From positions 6,713 through 70,712 of the forward strand of contig NZ_JAOQJU010000014.1 in NCBI RefSeq assembly GCF_025567385.1: DNA of 64,000 nucleotides, in the 5' to 3' direction. Both the position numbers and the translations under genes were made by a program. The stretch's first letter is position 1. Every line of letters starts with the position of its first letter. Below the pieces are notes generated by a model. It was given only the letters and a program-made list of their open reading frames with translations. It searched no databases and was not told the origin of the DNA. The stretch is from Claveliimonas acetigenes (GTDB lineage: Bacteria; Bacillota; Clostridia; Lachnospirales; Lachnospiraceae). Below are positions 1 through 7,931 of this stretch, in pieces.

Positions 1-1
1 C

Positions 2-2602
2 GAGGCCGTTGTCACGGTTACGCAGTACAATATGCCGCAGAAGGGGCAGCTTACCATCACCAAGACCGGCGAGGTATTCGCTTCCGTCCAGGAAAACGAT
101 GGTCTGTACCAGCCGGTGTATGAGGTCATGGGGCTGCCGGGCGCAGTCTATGACGTGATCGCGGATGAAGATATTTATACCGGTGACGGAACGCTCAGGG
201 CGGCAAAAGATACGGTTGTGGAAACCCTTACCACCGGGGAGGATGGAACCGCCCAGAGCGGGCTTCTCTATCTGGGCCGCTACCGTCTGGAGGAACGCCA
301 GGCGCCGGAGGGGATGGTCTTAAATACCCAGCCGGAATATGCCGAGCTTACTTATGCGGGTGAAACTGTGGAAGTAACGCAGACCGCCATCGGACTTTAT
401 GACGAGCGTCAGAAGGTGGATGTGAGCCTGTTCAAAGCACTGGAAACGGACGATCTTTTTGGGCTTGGCATGAATGAGGAATATCAAGATATTTCTTTCG
501 GGCTGTATGCGTCCGCTGACCTGACGGCTCTTGACGGCAGCGTCATTCCGGCGGGCGGGCTCCTGGAAGTGGTTTCCGTTGACCCGAATGAGGCGGGCGG
601 CTATGACGCTTCCTTTGCCTCCGACCTGCCTTTTGGCAGCTACTATGTGAAGGAACGCACCACAAACAACGCCTATATCCTCTCTGATACCGAATATCCG
701 GTTATTTTTGAATACGCAGGCCAGGAGGCGGCGCTGGTGCAGATTCTTGTAAATGAAGGCGAGGTTGTTTCCAACGACCTGCTGCGCGGGCGTGTGGACG
801 GCGTAAAAGTCGGCGAAAACCCGGAGGGCGGCGAAGATGTGAAGCTGTCCGGGGCACTGATGGGATTATTCAGGCCGGACACGGAAGAATTTACCGGGGA
901 AAACGCACTGCTTACTGTCACCACTGCCGAGGATGGCAGCTTTTCTTTTGAGAATATCCCTTACGGCCACTGGATCGTAAAGGAAATTTCCTCTCCGGCA
1001 CTTTATACGGTAAGCCCGCAGCAGCACCATATCTATATCGGTGTGGACGGCCAGCGCATTGAAATCAAAGTGGAAAATACCCTGATCCGCGGCAGCGTGC
1101 AGGTGATGAAAACCGAGGCAGTAGACGAGCCTTCTTCTGTGAAGAAAGAGGACAAAGATAATAACACCTTCCTGCGTTTCCTCTCCGGCGCGGTATTCGA
1201 TCTGTATGAGGATGCCAATGGCAACAAGGAATTTGATTCCGAAGATATGAAGATCGGTACCCTGAAAGAATCGGAGGCGGGCTACCACACCGCGGAGGGC
1301 CTTCTGGCAAAGGGCTACTTTGTGAAAGAAAGCAAGGCACCAGAGGGCTACCAGCTTGACGAGAACGCCTACTACTTTGCCATCACAGAGGACGGCCAGG
1401 TGGCGGTTGTGGAAAATGGCGAGGCCGGACGGGGCTTTACCAATGAGGCGTACCGCGGGAACCTGAAGATTACAAAGGATTCCAGCGACGGGCGCAAGGA
1501 TGGATTTGCTTTTGAGGTGAAAAGTGCAGACGGTTCCTACTGTGAAACTTTCACTTCTCCAAAATCCGGCGTGATCGAGGTCAAGGGGCTGCGCGTTGGC
1601 ATTTATACCGTAACAGAAATCTCCAACCGGGCAAGCAAGGACTATATCATTCCTGACGCTGCCACCGTGGAGATCAAGGCAGACGAAACCGCAACGGTCC
1701 AGTTCTTCAATGAAAAGCCAGAGAAACCGGCTACCCCGGATAACCCGGATAATCCGAAAACACCGTCCAATCCGTCCACACCATCTAATCCTGATAAAGC
1801 GGTACCGCAGACTGGGGATGACAATTTCATTTTCCTGTATGGCGGGCTTCTGGCACTGGCGGTGATTGGCGGCGGACTGTTTGCCGCAGTCTATTTCAAA
1901 AAGGGCAAGTACAGCAGAAATACCCCAAAGAGAAAAGTTGTTGGTATTGCGGTGGTTTCCCTCTGCGGGTTGTTGGCACTTGGCAGCGGGTTCCTGATGG
2001 TACGCGACCTTAACCAGTATTCCGAGAGCGCCGGAGCCTATAAGGACATTGCTTCCCATGTAGAGCTGCCGGAGCAGACCGAAGCGCCGGAGGAAGATAA
2101 TACGGAAACGGAACCTGCCGGGGAGGACCCTTCTGTGGTCCTCCCCGCAGTGGATTTTGAAGCTCTTAGGGAAACCGGGCCGGACATCATCGGATGGCTT
2201 ACCCTCCCTGATACGGCCATGAACTACCCGGTAACGCAGACAGACGATAACGAGTATTACCTGCACCATCTGTATGACGGCACCTATAATAAGACGGGCT
2301 GCCTGTTTGCAGACTATGAAAATCAGGAGGATTTTTCGGACCGCAATACCATTATCTACGGCCACAATATGCGGGACGGCTCCATGTTCGCCACGCTGAA
2401 TGAGTATGACGAACAGAGCTATTTTGACGGACACCCGCAGATGTACCTTGTCACCCCTGGCGGCGGCTATGTCGTGGAAATTTTCACGGCGTTTGTGGCA
2501 AAGCCCAGCGAGTCCGGCAGCGACACTTCCCCCTGGCGTCTTAATTGGAAGGATGACGGTGCCTACACCACATGGCTTTCTGAAATGGCGGGACGGTCTG
2601 TC
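2..2602 (+). CDS. SpaA/Cna_B-type surface protein fused in frame to class B sortase (partial both ends)
   Basis: The frame is open through the window start and runs into the assembly gap. The first ~600 codons are repeated Cna_B/SpaA beta-sandwich units, recognisable by recurring 'ysv.E..aP.GY' style segments. A Pro/Asn linker follows, then a VPQTGD sorting signal (1802-1819), a hydrophobic segment and a short basic stretch. Without a stop the frame continues from about 1928 into a second transmembrane anchor and a class B sortase (motifs IIGWLTLP, YPVTQTDDNEYYL, IYGHNMRDGSMF). The catalytic TLxTC region would fall in the gap. Surface anchoring at the Gram-positive wall is the family role. 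Such pairs are normally separate adjacent genes in Tn1549-like elements, so the fusion is odd and could be a base error. Confidence 0.8.
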
Positions 2603-2878
2603 NNNNNNNNNNNNNNNNNNNNNNNNNNNNNNNNNNNNNNNNNNNNNNNNNNNNNNNNNNNNNNNNNNNNNNNNNNNNNNNNNNNNNNNNNNNNNNNNNN
2701 NNNNNNNNNNNNNNNNNNNNNNNNNNNNNNNNNNNNNNNNNNNNNNNNNNNNNNNNNNNNNNNNNNNNNNNNNNNNNNNNNNNNNNNNNNNNNNNNNNNN
2801 NNNNNNNNNNNNNNNNNNNNNNNNNNNNNNNNNNNNNNNNNNNNNNNNNNNNNNNNNNNNNNNNNNNNNNNNNNNNNN
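2603..2878. other. assembly gap (276 N)
   Basis: A run of N hides the sortase C-terminus, including its expected catalytic Cys and Arg, and the start of the following gene. Reading frames that appear to cross it are artefacts of the N length. Confidence 0.99.
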
Positions 2879-3301
2879 TTCTATGATATGCCGGAAAATG
2901 AGGTCCGGGAAATGCTCTACCTTCTGAACACGGCAAACCTGGACTGCTACGAGTATTACCACCCGGAGCGTGATGTGATCCAGAGCGGGCCAGTGGCTTT
3001 TAGCGGCTGGCTGGAACATATGGACTGCCGCCCTTACCGGACAGAGGTACAGCTTTATAAATCCCTGCTGTTCTTAAAGCGCAGCATTGACCGGGATCTG
3101 ATCGTGACCTCACAGCGGGAGGCACTGCAGACGCTCCGCTGTATCATTTCCAACCTGGAATACCGCTTCTATAAGGCGTATGGCATGGAGATTGAGGACA
3201 AGCGGACCGTGTACGGAGAATGTACCTACCATATGGTACCCAGGGAGGACGAACCCAGTGTGTGCCTGATGCACGACTGGATCTACCTTCCCAGCGCATA
3301 A
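2879..3301 (+). CDS. hypothetical ICE protein, C-terminal part
   Basis: About 140 codons remain after the gap and end in TAA. I do not recognise the family. The protein is soluble and rich in Tyr, Arg and Glu, with a predicted helical middle (EVQLYKSLLFLKRSIDRDL) and no membrane segment. It lies between the sortase and the nucleotide-pool operon, separated from the latter by a perfect inverted repeat. It is probably an element-specific accessory gene; no function can be stated. Confidence 0.6.
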   Translation, partial: FYDMPENEVREMLYLLNTANLDCYEYYHPERDVIQSGPVAFSGWLEHMDCRPYRTEVQLYKSLLFLKRSIDRDLIVTSQREALQTLRCIISNLEYRFYKAYGMEIEDKRTVYGECTYHMVPREDEPSVCLMHDWIYLPSA

Positions 3302-3323
3302 TGCCGGGAACTTTATATAAATT

Positions 3324-3353
3324 TGTCCCGAATAATAGACAAAATTCGGGACA
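3324..3353. promoter_or_regulatory. perfect 10-bp inverted repeat upstream of nucleotide-pool operon
   Basis: TGTCCCGAAT and ATTCGGGACA are separated by 10 nt. No T-run follows, so it is more likely an operator or an mRNA hairpin than an intrinsic terminator. It lies about 10 nt before the strong ribosome binding site of the next gene. Confidence 0.5.
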
Positions 3354-3379
3354 GTTCATTTTCAAAGGAGGGATGCCAT

Positions 3380-3706
3380 ATCACACAAAAGGAAGTCAAT
3401 GCCGTATTTGACGAGCAGGTGCAGCTCTGCGCTGACATTCTGCAAAAGAAAACCAAAGAATACACCGGGGACGATACGGACCGGCTGGGGGCTTTTAAGG
3501 CGGCGGCAGCTTTGCAGCATACCACGCCGGAGCGTGCCCTTGCCGGGATGCTAGCGAAGCATATCGTCTCTCTGTATGACATGTGCTTTGATGGTGATAC
3601 GGATTACGATATAAGCACATGGAATGAAAAGATCACAGACAGCCTCAACTATCTGTTCTTATTGAAAGCTATTGTAAAGGAGGGACATACCAATCAACCA
3701 AATTGA
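3380..3706 (+). CDS. Nmad1/DUF1599-type nucleotide modification-associated protein
   Basis: A 108-residue protein with the DUF1599 pattern: a central AKHIVSLYDM helix and a C-terminal 'EKITDSLNYLFLLKAI' helix. The family is named for its co-occurrence with nucleotide-modifying enzymes in phages and mobile elements; its biochemical role is not settled. It is followed by ThyX-like and dUTPase genes with short overlaps, so it is one operon. The strong AAAGGAGGG (3364-3372) sits 7 nt before an ATC codon, which fits the family N-terminus. The only nearby ATG (3373) is out of frame. I therefore place the start at ATC 3380. A TTG at 3323 is in frame but lies upstream of the ribosome binding site, inside the inverted repeat. 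Confidence 0.7.
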   Translation: MTQKEVNAVFDEQVQLCADILQKKTKEYTGDDTDRLGAFKAAAALQHTTPERALAGMLAKHIVSLYDMCFDGDTDYDISTWNEKITDSLNYLFLLKAIVKEGHTNQPN

Positions 3707-4475
3707 AGTGAAGATTTTGAACTGCCAGGCGGTTGCGGAGGCCGAGAAAAACATGGTCTTTGCTGCCCGTCTCACGCAAAGGGGCCACCGGATCACTACA
3801 ATGGATGATCTGATGGCTCTTTATGAAAAATCGTTCAATAAGAATACCGTGGCGGCAATCAGCGGTCTTCCGCACCCCACGGTTCAGAAATTTGCGGTGA
3901 TCACCGTTGCTGTTGTGGGGGCAAGCAGGCGATTCCTGTCGCAGATCACCAGACACCAGAACGAAGTAAAGTTTATGAGTGCGTCCTTACAGTACAGCAA
4001 TTATACGGGGCAGGCAGATTTTGCCGTGCCCTATGAGATTCTGGCCGCCCCGGTTGCGGTCCGGGAACTGTACTTAAAAAGCTGCCACGAAGGCATGGAC
4101 TGTTACGAAAAGCTGTGCGCCGAAGGAATCGGCCATGACGCGGCGGGATATGCCACGCCCCAAGGGCTTCGGAATGTGCTGATGATCAGCGCCACCCCCT
4201 ATCAGTGGAAACACATCATCGGCCAGCGGGTATGCCGGCGCAATACGGACGAGACCCGGATCGTGCTCCTGAAAATCTGGCAGGAGCTTTATTCGTTAAG
4301 CCCGGCGCTGTTTGCCCCCGGTCTTACAGGGCCGTTCTGCCAGCAGGACAAATGCTTGGAGGGGAAAATGACCTGCGGCAGAAAAATAGATGCGGATATG
4401 ACGCCGGAGGATCTTCTGAAAGCGGACTATCCGGCACTTTTTGAAGGAGGCGCGCATGAAGATCAAACTGATTGA
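3693..4475 (+). CDS. thyX: ThyX-like FAD-dependent thymidylate synthase (variant motif)
   Basis: Flavin-dependent thymidylate synthases methylate dUMP with methylene-THF and NADPH. The ThyX signature region is at residues 87-101 (RHQ...SASLQY), deviating from the canonical RHRx7SxRY by Gln for Arg at two positions and by spacing. The second ThyX region (QRVCRRNTDETR) is present. A C-terminal Cys cluster (CQQDKC...CGRK) follows. An AAAGGAGGG at 3677-3685 points to ATC at 3693; the first conventional codon (GTG 3708) is over 20 nt from it. The gene overlaps Nmad1 upstream and dut downstream. It could be a true thymidylate synthase or a relative acting on another pyrimidine position. Confidence 0.75.
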   Translation: MNQIEVKILNCQAVAEAEKNMVFAARLTQRGHRITTMDDLMALYEKSFNKNTVAAISGLPHPTVQKFAVITVAVVGASRRFLSQITRHQNEVKFMSASLQYSNYTGQADFAVPYEILAAPVAVRELYLKSCHEGMDCYEKLCAEGIGHDAAGYATPQGLRNVLMISATPYQWKHIIGQRVCRRNTDETRIVLLKIWQELYSLSPALFAPGLTGPFCQQDKCLEGKMTCGRKIDADMTPEDLLKADYPALFEGGAHEDQTD

Positions 4476-4869
4476 CTTTGGCGTGCCAGAGAGCCGCCGC
4501 CCTTTCCGTCCGCATGGGAACGATGCAGGTGCGGATGTTTACATGCCCTATGACTGTACTTTGCAGCCGGGAGAGATCGCAAAGGTTCCTCTTGGATTCG
4601 GGATTGAAGTGCCGGACGGCTATGCGGGCTATGTGTTCCCACGTACCAGCATGGCGGTAAAAGGGCTGGTCTGTGAACTGCCTCCTGTGGATTCCGGCTA
4701 CCGTGGGGAAATCCATGCGATCATCAGTAATGTAAGCAATCAGACGCAGGAGCTTTCCAAAGGCTCCCGCGTGGGCCAGCTTGTGATCACCCCGGTTGTG
4801 ATCGCGGATTTTGTTACCGAACTTGGCGAGCAGCGCGGCACAGGCGGATTTGGAAGTACAGGAAAATAA
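4456..4869 (+). CDS. dut: dUTP diphosphatase
   Basis: Hydrolyses dUTP to dUMP and pyrophosphate, lowering uracil misincorporation and supplying dUMP to thymidylate synthase. All five trimeric dUTPase motifs are visible: DAGADVY, PRTSMAVKG, PVDSGYRGEIHAI, SKGSRVGQLVI and the C-terminal GTGGFGSTG arm. At 137 residues it is the usual length. ATG 4456 has AAGGAGG 6 nt upstream, inside the end of thyX (20-nt overlap), implying translational coupling. Third gene of the nucleotide-pool operon; its product is the substrate of the ThyX-like enzyme. Confidence 0.95.
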   Translation: MKIKLIDFGVPESRRPFRPHGNDAGADVYMPYDCTLQPGEIAKVPLGFGIEVPDGYAGYVFPRTSMAVKGLVCELPPVDSGYRGEIHAIISNVSNQTQELSKGSRVGQLVITPVVIADFVTELGEQRGTGGFGSTGK

Positions 4870-4974
4870 AAAAGTGACTTTTAGAGAGTAATTAGGGAAT
4901 TATCGCCGGTAGTGAGATTGGGCATATCAGGAAGATTGCAGGGTACAATAAAAGAAAGGCAGAAGGCAGCAAAA

Positions 4975-5001
4975 GGCGGTACACTGTCATAGCGTACCGC
5001 C
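4975..5001 (-). terminator. intrinsic terminator of the toxin-antitoxin operon
   Basis: Perfect 8-bp stem GGCGGTAC/GTACCGCC with an 11-nt loop. Read on the minus strand it is followed by TTTTGCTG, just downstream of the toxin stop. It may also stop transcription arriving from dut. Confidence 0.7.
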
Positions 5002-5008
5002 CTGCTGC

Positions 5009-5275
5009 TTAAAACTGCTTTAATATGTCGTGATGCCCTACGTCCACCAGGATAATCATTTTGTCGCCTTCGTAATACCAGATAATGCGGATGTCCATGT
5101 TGACGCTGCACTCAAAAAGATCCGTGGTTCCCTGGATGCGTTTAGTGCGCAGCGACGGATGGGAAGGATTTTCGGCCAGAAGTTCCAGCTTGTTTTTAAG
5201 CTGCTTCTTCTCCTGTACGGTCAGACCCTTAAAATGCTTTTGGAAACGGGGCGTAAAGGTAAACTCATACGCCAT
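5009..5275 (-). CDS. RelE/ParE-superfamily toxin
   Basis: An 88-residue basic protein with the RelE/StbE-like fold pattern: N-terminal 'FTFTPRFQKHFKGL', a Lys-rich helical pair, then 'DLFECSVNMDIRIIWYY' and 'ILVDVGHHDIL'. Family members are ribosome-dependent mRNA interferases or gyrase poisons; which one cannot be told here. The start is ATG 5275 (GGAGG 7 nt upstream), or the adjacent ATG 5278. It overlaps the antitoxin stop, the usual arrangement for coupled toxin-antitoxin genes. Likely stabilises the ICE. Confidence 0.85.
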   Translation of the reverse strand: MAYEFTFTPRFQKHFKGLTVQEKKQLKNKLELLAENPSHPSLRTKRIQGTTDLFECSVNMDIRIIWYYEGDKMIILVDVGHHDILKQF

Positions 5276-5535
5276 CATTCCGCCTCCAATTTGTCAAACA
5301 GGGCGTCCACGCTGTCAAAGACAGGCTGCTCCCCGGATGCGATTTTTGCTTTTACATCCCCGATTTCTTCTTTAAGCTCGCTTAAATATTTTTTGGGGTA
5401 GACAACCACCGGCATGATGCAGATGGAACCGTCCTTCTCGAAGATGTCCAGTTTATCGCCTTCGGACAGACCGAGTTTAACGATGATTTCCTTTGGAATT
5501 GTGACCTGGGCTTTTTGACGCAATTCGGCCAGCAT
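5275..5535 (-). CDS. AbrB/SpoVT-type antitoxin
   Basis: 86 residues. The N-terminal half is a swapped-hairpin AbrB domain (QVTIPKEIIVKLGLSEGDKLDIF), and the acidic C-terminal helix would neutralise the toxin. The stop codon overlaps the toxin start. An inverted repeat in the promoter region (5562-5584) is a probable autoregulatory operator. The start ATG has AAAGGAG upstream. Confidence 0.88.
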   Translation of the reverse strand: MLAELRQKAQVTIPKEIIVKLGLSEGDKLDIFEKDGSICIMPVVVYPKKYLSELKEEIGDVKAKIASGEQPVFDSVDALFDKLEAE

Positions 5536-5561
5536 ACGATCATCTCCTTTGCTTTAAGTTT

Positions 5562-5584
5562 GAAAGTAGGAAATTCTTACTTTC
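5562..5584 (-). promoter_or_regulatory. probable antitoxin operator
   Basis: Inverted repeat GAAAGTA-9 nt-TACTTTC lies between a minus-strand TATACT -10-like box (near 5595) and the antitoxin start. This position fits autorepression by the AbrB-type antitoxin. Site and box are seen; binding is inferred. Confidence 0.5.
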
Positions 5585-5668
5585 TTACTTATAGTATATC
5601 CACTTTGTGGGATTTATGCAAGGGGTACGAAAAAAATTTACAAATAAAGCGGCCAGCACCGTGACCGC

Positions 5669-5983
5669 TTACTTTCTGCTATTGAGTTCTTTCATAATAC
5701 CGAGGATATACTGCATGGATTTGGAGTCGAGCTGTTTCGCCTCTGCGATAAATTCCCGCAAGGCTTCGGGGCAGGTGTTACCCTCATCAAAGAATTCCTG
5801 CGGTGTTACACCCAGGTATTCACAGATATAGAAAAAAGACTGCATGGCGGGAAGTGACTTTTTGTTTTCAATGTTGTTGATGTAGTTGTTTGCCTGTCCT
5901 AACGATAGAGACATATCGCGCGCAGATACGCCTTTCTGTGTCCGCAGCTTTGCCAGCCGTTCCGGGACAAAATCTTCATACAT
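5669..5983 (-). CDS. XRE-family HTH transcriptional regulator
   Basis: 104 residues with a Cro/cI-type HTH near the N-terminus (RLAKLRTQKGVSARDMSLSL, then NYINNIENKK). It is the common type of small ICE/phage repressor in Firmicutes. The start is taken at ATG 5983, preceded by GAGGTGAAGG; an in-frame upstream extension lacks a ribosome binding site. It is divergent from the SLOG-protein gene across a 150-bp intergenic region that carries a good promoter, so it may regulate that gene and itself. Confidence 0.85.
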   Translation of the reverse strand: MYEDFVPERLAKLRTQKGVSARDMSLSLGQANNYINNIENKKSLPAMQSFFYICEYLGVTPQEFFDEGNTCPEALREFIAEAKQLDSKSMQYILGIMKELNSRK

Positions 5984-6060
5984 CGCCTTCACCTCCCATT
6001 CTGTAATAGATTGTACCTCACGACCTTGCATTATTCGCAAATGGAAAAAGGGTGTTTTCG

Positions 6061-6089
6061 TTGACTTACTAAATTAAATCTATTACAAT
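6061..6089 (+). promoter_or_regulatory. sigma-A type promoter for the SLOG-DUF3789-DUF5688 genes
   Basis: TTGACT, 17-nt spacer, TACAAT: close to consensus. It ends about 42 nt before the ATG at 6132. Confidence 0.75.
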
Positions 6090-6131
6090 ATGAAAAGTGA
6101 AGAATAATACCTATCGGACGGAGGAATAAAA

Positions 6132-6641
6132 ATGGAAGGAAAGACCTGCTGTGTCACCGGGCACAGGGATTTACCCCAGAAAGAGATCAACCATGTAAAG
6201 ACCGCCCTGCGGCGTGAAATTGATTCTGCTGTTGCGGACGGGTTTACCCGCTTTATGAGCGGCTTCGCAGACGGCGTGGACCAGTATTTTGCCAAGATTG
6301 TACTGGAGAAGAAAAAGACAAATCCGGTGCTGGAGCTGATTGCTGTCATTCCCTATCAAAAGCGCCTGGACAGCCTGATGGCAAAGGGCCGGACTTATGA
6401 AATGCTGGAGGCTTGCGCGGATGTTGTTGTCATGCAAGAGAAATACCACCCCAGCGTCTATTCCCACCGGAACCGCTACATGGTAGAACACTCTGACCGG
6501 GTGATCGCTGTGTATGACGGGAGGGAAAAAGGAGGCACGGTGAGGACAATCCGGTTTGCCCACCAGATGAAAAAGGTACTGCGGGAAATCCCTGTCGGGG
6601 AGATTGTTCTGCCAGGCCAACCCATTGCGAAAAGAAAATGA
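6132..6641 (+). CDS. SLOG-family protein (DUF1273/YpsA-like)
   Basis: 169 residues. The N-terminal CCVTGHRDLP and later FMSGFADGVDQYFAKIV and DRVIAVYDGREKGGTVRTI are the hallmarks of SLOG Rossmann-like proteins of the YpsA/DUF1273 group. SLOG domains are proposed to bind nucleotide-derived ligands and to act in stress signalling; no enzymatic role is established for this group. ATG 6132 has CGGAGG upstream and a strong promoter at 6061-6089. A terminator follows at 6670. Confidence 0.85.
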   Translation: MEGKTCCVTGHRDLPQKEINHVKTALRREIDSAVADGFTRFMSGFADGVDQYFAKIVLEKKKTNPVLELIAVIPYQKRLDSLMAKGRTYEMLEACADVVVMQEKYHPSVYSHRNRYMVEHSDRVIAVYDGREKGGTVRTIRFAHQMKKVLREIPVGEIVLPGQPIAKRK

Positions 6642-6669
6642 AAAAATGGATAACTGATACTTGATGATG

Positions 6670-6694
6670 CGCTCACTTTTCGGTGGGCGTTTTT
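6670..6694 (+). terminator. intrinsic terminator after SLOG gene
   Basis: CGCTCAC/GTGGGCG stem (one G-T pair), TTTTCG loop, then TTTTTC. It lies 28 nt after the SLOG stop and 28 nt before the next gene. Confidence 0.75.
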
Positions 6695-6722
6695 CTTTAC
6701 CTATTTTTTAGGAGGATTTTTT

Positions 6723-6857
6723 ATGTGGAACATGATTACACACTTTCTTACATTCACCGGGGGAATGTCTGCCGGCGTTGTGCTGATGTGTCTTATGCAG
6801 GCCGCAAAGCAGGAAGATGAATGGTTAGAAAACAGAAAACGGGAGGAAAACGAATGA
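6723..6857 (+). CDS. DUF3789-like small membrane protein
   Basis: 44 residues. It has one membrane span (FLTFTGGMSAGVVLMCLM) and a charged, Glu/Lys/Arg-rich tail. Size and pattern fit the DUF3789 proteins found at this place in Tn1549-like ICEs. AGGAGG lies 7 nt upstream of the ATG. The stop overlaps the next start (ATGA), so the two are translationally coupled. Function unknown. Confidence 0.75.
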   Translation: MWNMITHFLTFTGGMSAGVVLMCLMQAAKQEDEWLENRKREENE

Positions 6858-7879
6858 ATCAGGAATTTGCAGAAAATATAAAAAACCATATCCGGGAATA
6901 TCTGCCGGTGGACTATCAGGATGCAAAGATAACCCTTGAAAAAGTCACCAAAGGAAATGACCGGATTCTTACAGGGCTTATCATCCGAAAGGATGATGAA
7001 ACGGCTGCACCGTCCATTTATCTGGAACACTATGAGGAACAGTTTGGCAAAGGTCGCCCGATGGACGACATTATGAAGGAAATTGCACAGATAAAAGTGG
7101 AAAACAGCCTGGAACTTCCTATTGATGTGAAAGGACTTCAGGATTATGAAACAGCCAGGCCGCTGCTTGCGATCCGTCTGTGCGACCCGGAAAAGAATCA
7201 GGAATATTTGAAAGATAAACCCCATACCGCATGTGGGGAACTGGCGGCAACCTACCGTATTCAGATCATGGAGGACAGCAGCGGAACGGCTTCCGCTGTT
7301 GTTACAAATGATATGTTGAATCTTTGGGGAATTACACCAGAGCAGCTTCACCACGATACGGTGTCAGCAGAAAACGCCCGGAATCCTGTCTGTTTATACA
7401 CAATGGATGATGTGATGTCAGAAATAATGCTGTCCGTAAAGCCTGAGAATCTTTTTGAACAGACGGAACCATTAGAATCTGAAATGATACCTATGTATAT
7501 CCTGACAAACCAGAATAAAGTAAATGGCGCCGGGGTTCTGGCAAGAGACGGCGTACTGGATAAAATCGGCGAGCTGCTTGGTTCTGATTTTTATGTCCTC
7601 CCATCATCGACCCATGAAGTTATCCTTGTGCCGGATAACGGGAACATGCAGACTAAAGAACTGGAGAATATGGTAAAAGAAGTGAATGCTACCCAGGTGC
7701 TGCCAGAGGATTTACTTTCTGATAAGGTGCAGTATTATGACCGGGCAGCAAAAACCCTGGGACGAAAACAGGAAAAAGGTCTTTTAGAGCGTCTTTCCGA
7801 AAATAAAGCAAAGATTCAGGAGAAAGAGGCAAAGGAACCCAAAGAAAGACATAAAACCAGACAGGAGCCGAGCTTATAA
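6854..7879 (+). CDS. DUF5688-like ICE accessory protein
   Basis: 341 residues, soluble, no enzymatic motif recognised. The overall pattern (N-terminal 'KNHIREYLPVDYQDA', middle 'IPMYILTNQNKVNGAGVLA', 'FYVLPSSTHEVILVPD') fits the DUF5688 proteins that precede topoisomerase genes in Clostridia conjugative elements. The C-terminus is a Lys/Glu-rich tail after 'GLLERLSENKAK', related to the tails of neighbouring accessory proteins. The start is ATG 6854 with GGGAGG upstream, overlapping the DUF3789-like stop. Confidence 0.75.
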   Translation: MNQEFAENIKNHIREYLPVDYQDAKITLEKVTKGNDRILTGLIIRKDDETAAPSIYLEHYEEQFGKGRPMDDIMKEIAQIKVENSLELPIDVKGLQDYETARPLLAIRLCDPEKNQEYLKDKPHTACGELAATYRIQIMEDSSGTASAVVTNDMLNLWGITPEQLHHDTVSAENARNPVCLYTMDDVMSEIMLSVKPENLFEQTEPLESEMIPMYILTNQNKVNGAGVLARDGVLDKIGELLGSDFYVLPSSTHEVILVPDNGNMQTKELENMVKEVNATQVLPEDLLSDKVQYYDRAAKTLGRKQEKGLLERLSENKAKIQEKEAKEPKERHKTRQEPSL

Positions 7880-7931
7880 AGGGCAGCGGCTATGCTGCCT
7901 TTTCTAATTCAAAGAAATGGAGGTTATAGGA

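Noticed and set aside
866..3019. Long minus-strand frame opposite the pilin-sortase gene
   Set aside because: Antisense shadow of a G+C-rich repeat gene, extended artificially through the N gap; no domain or ribosome binding site.
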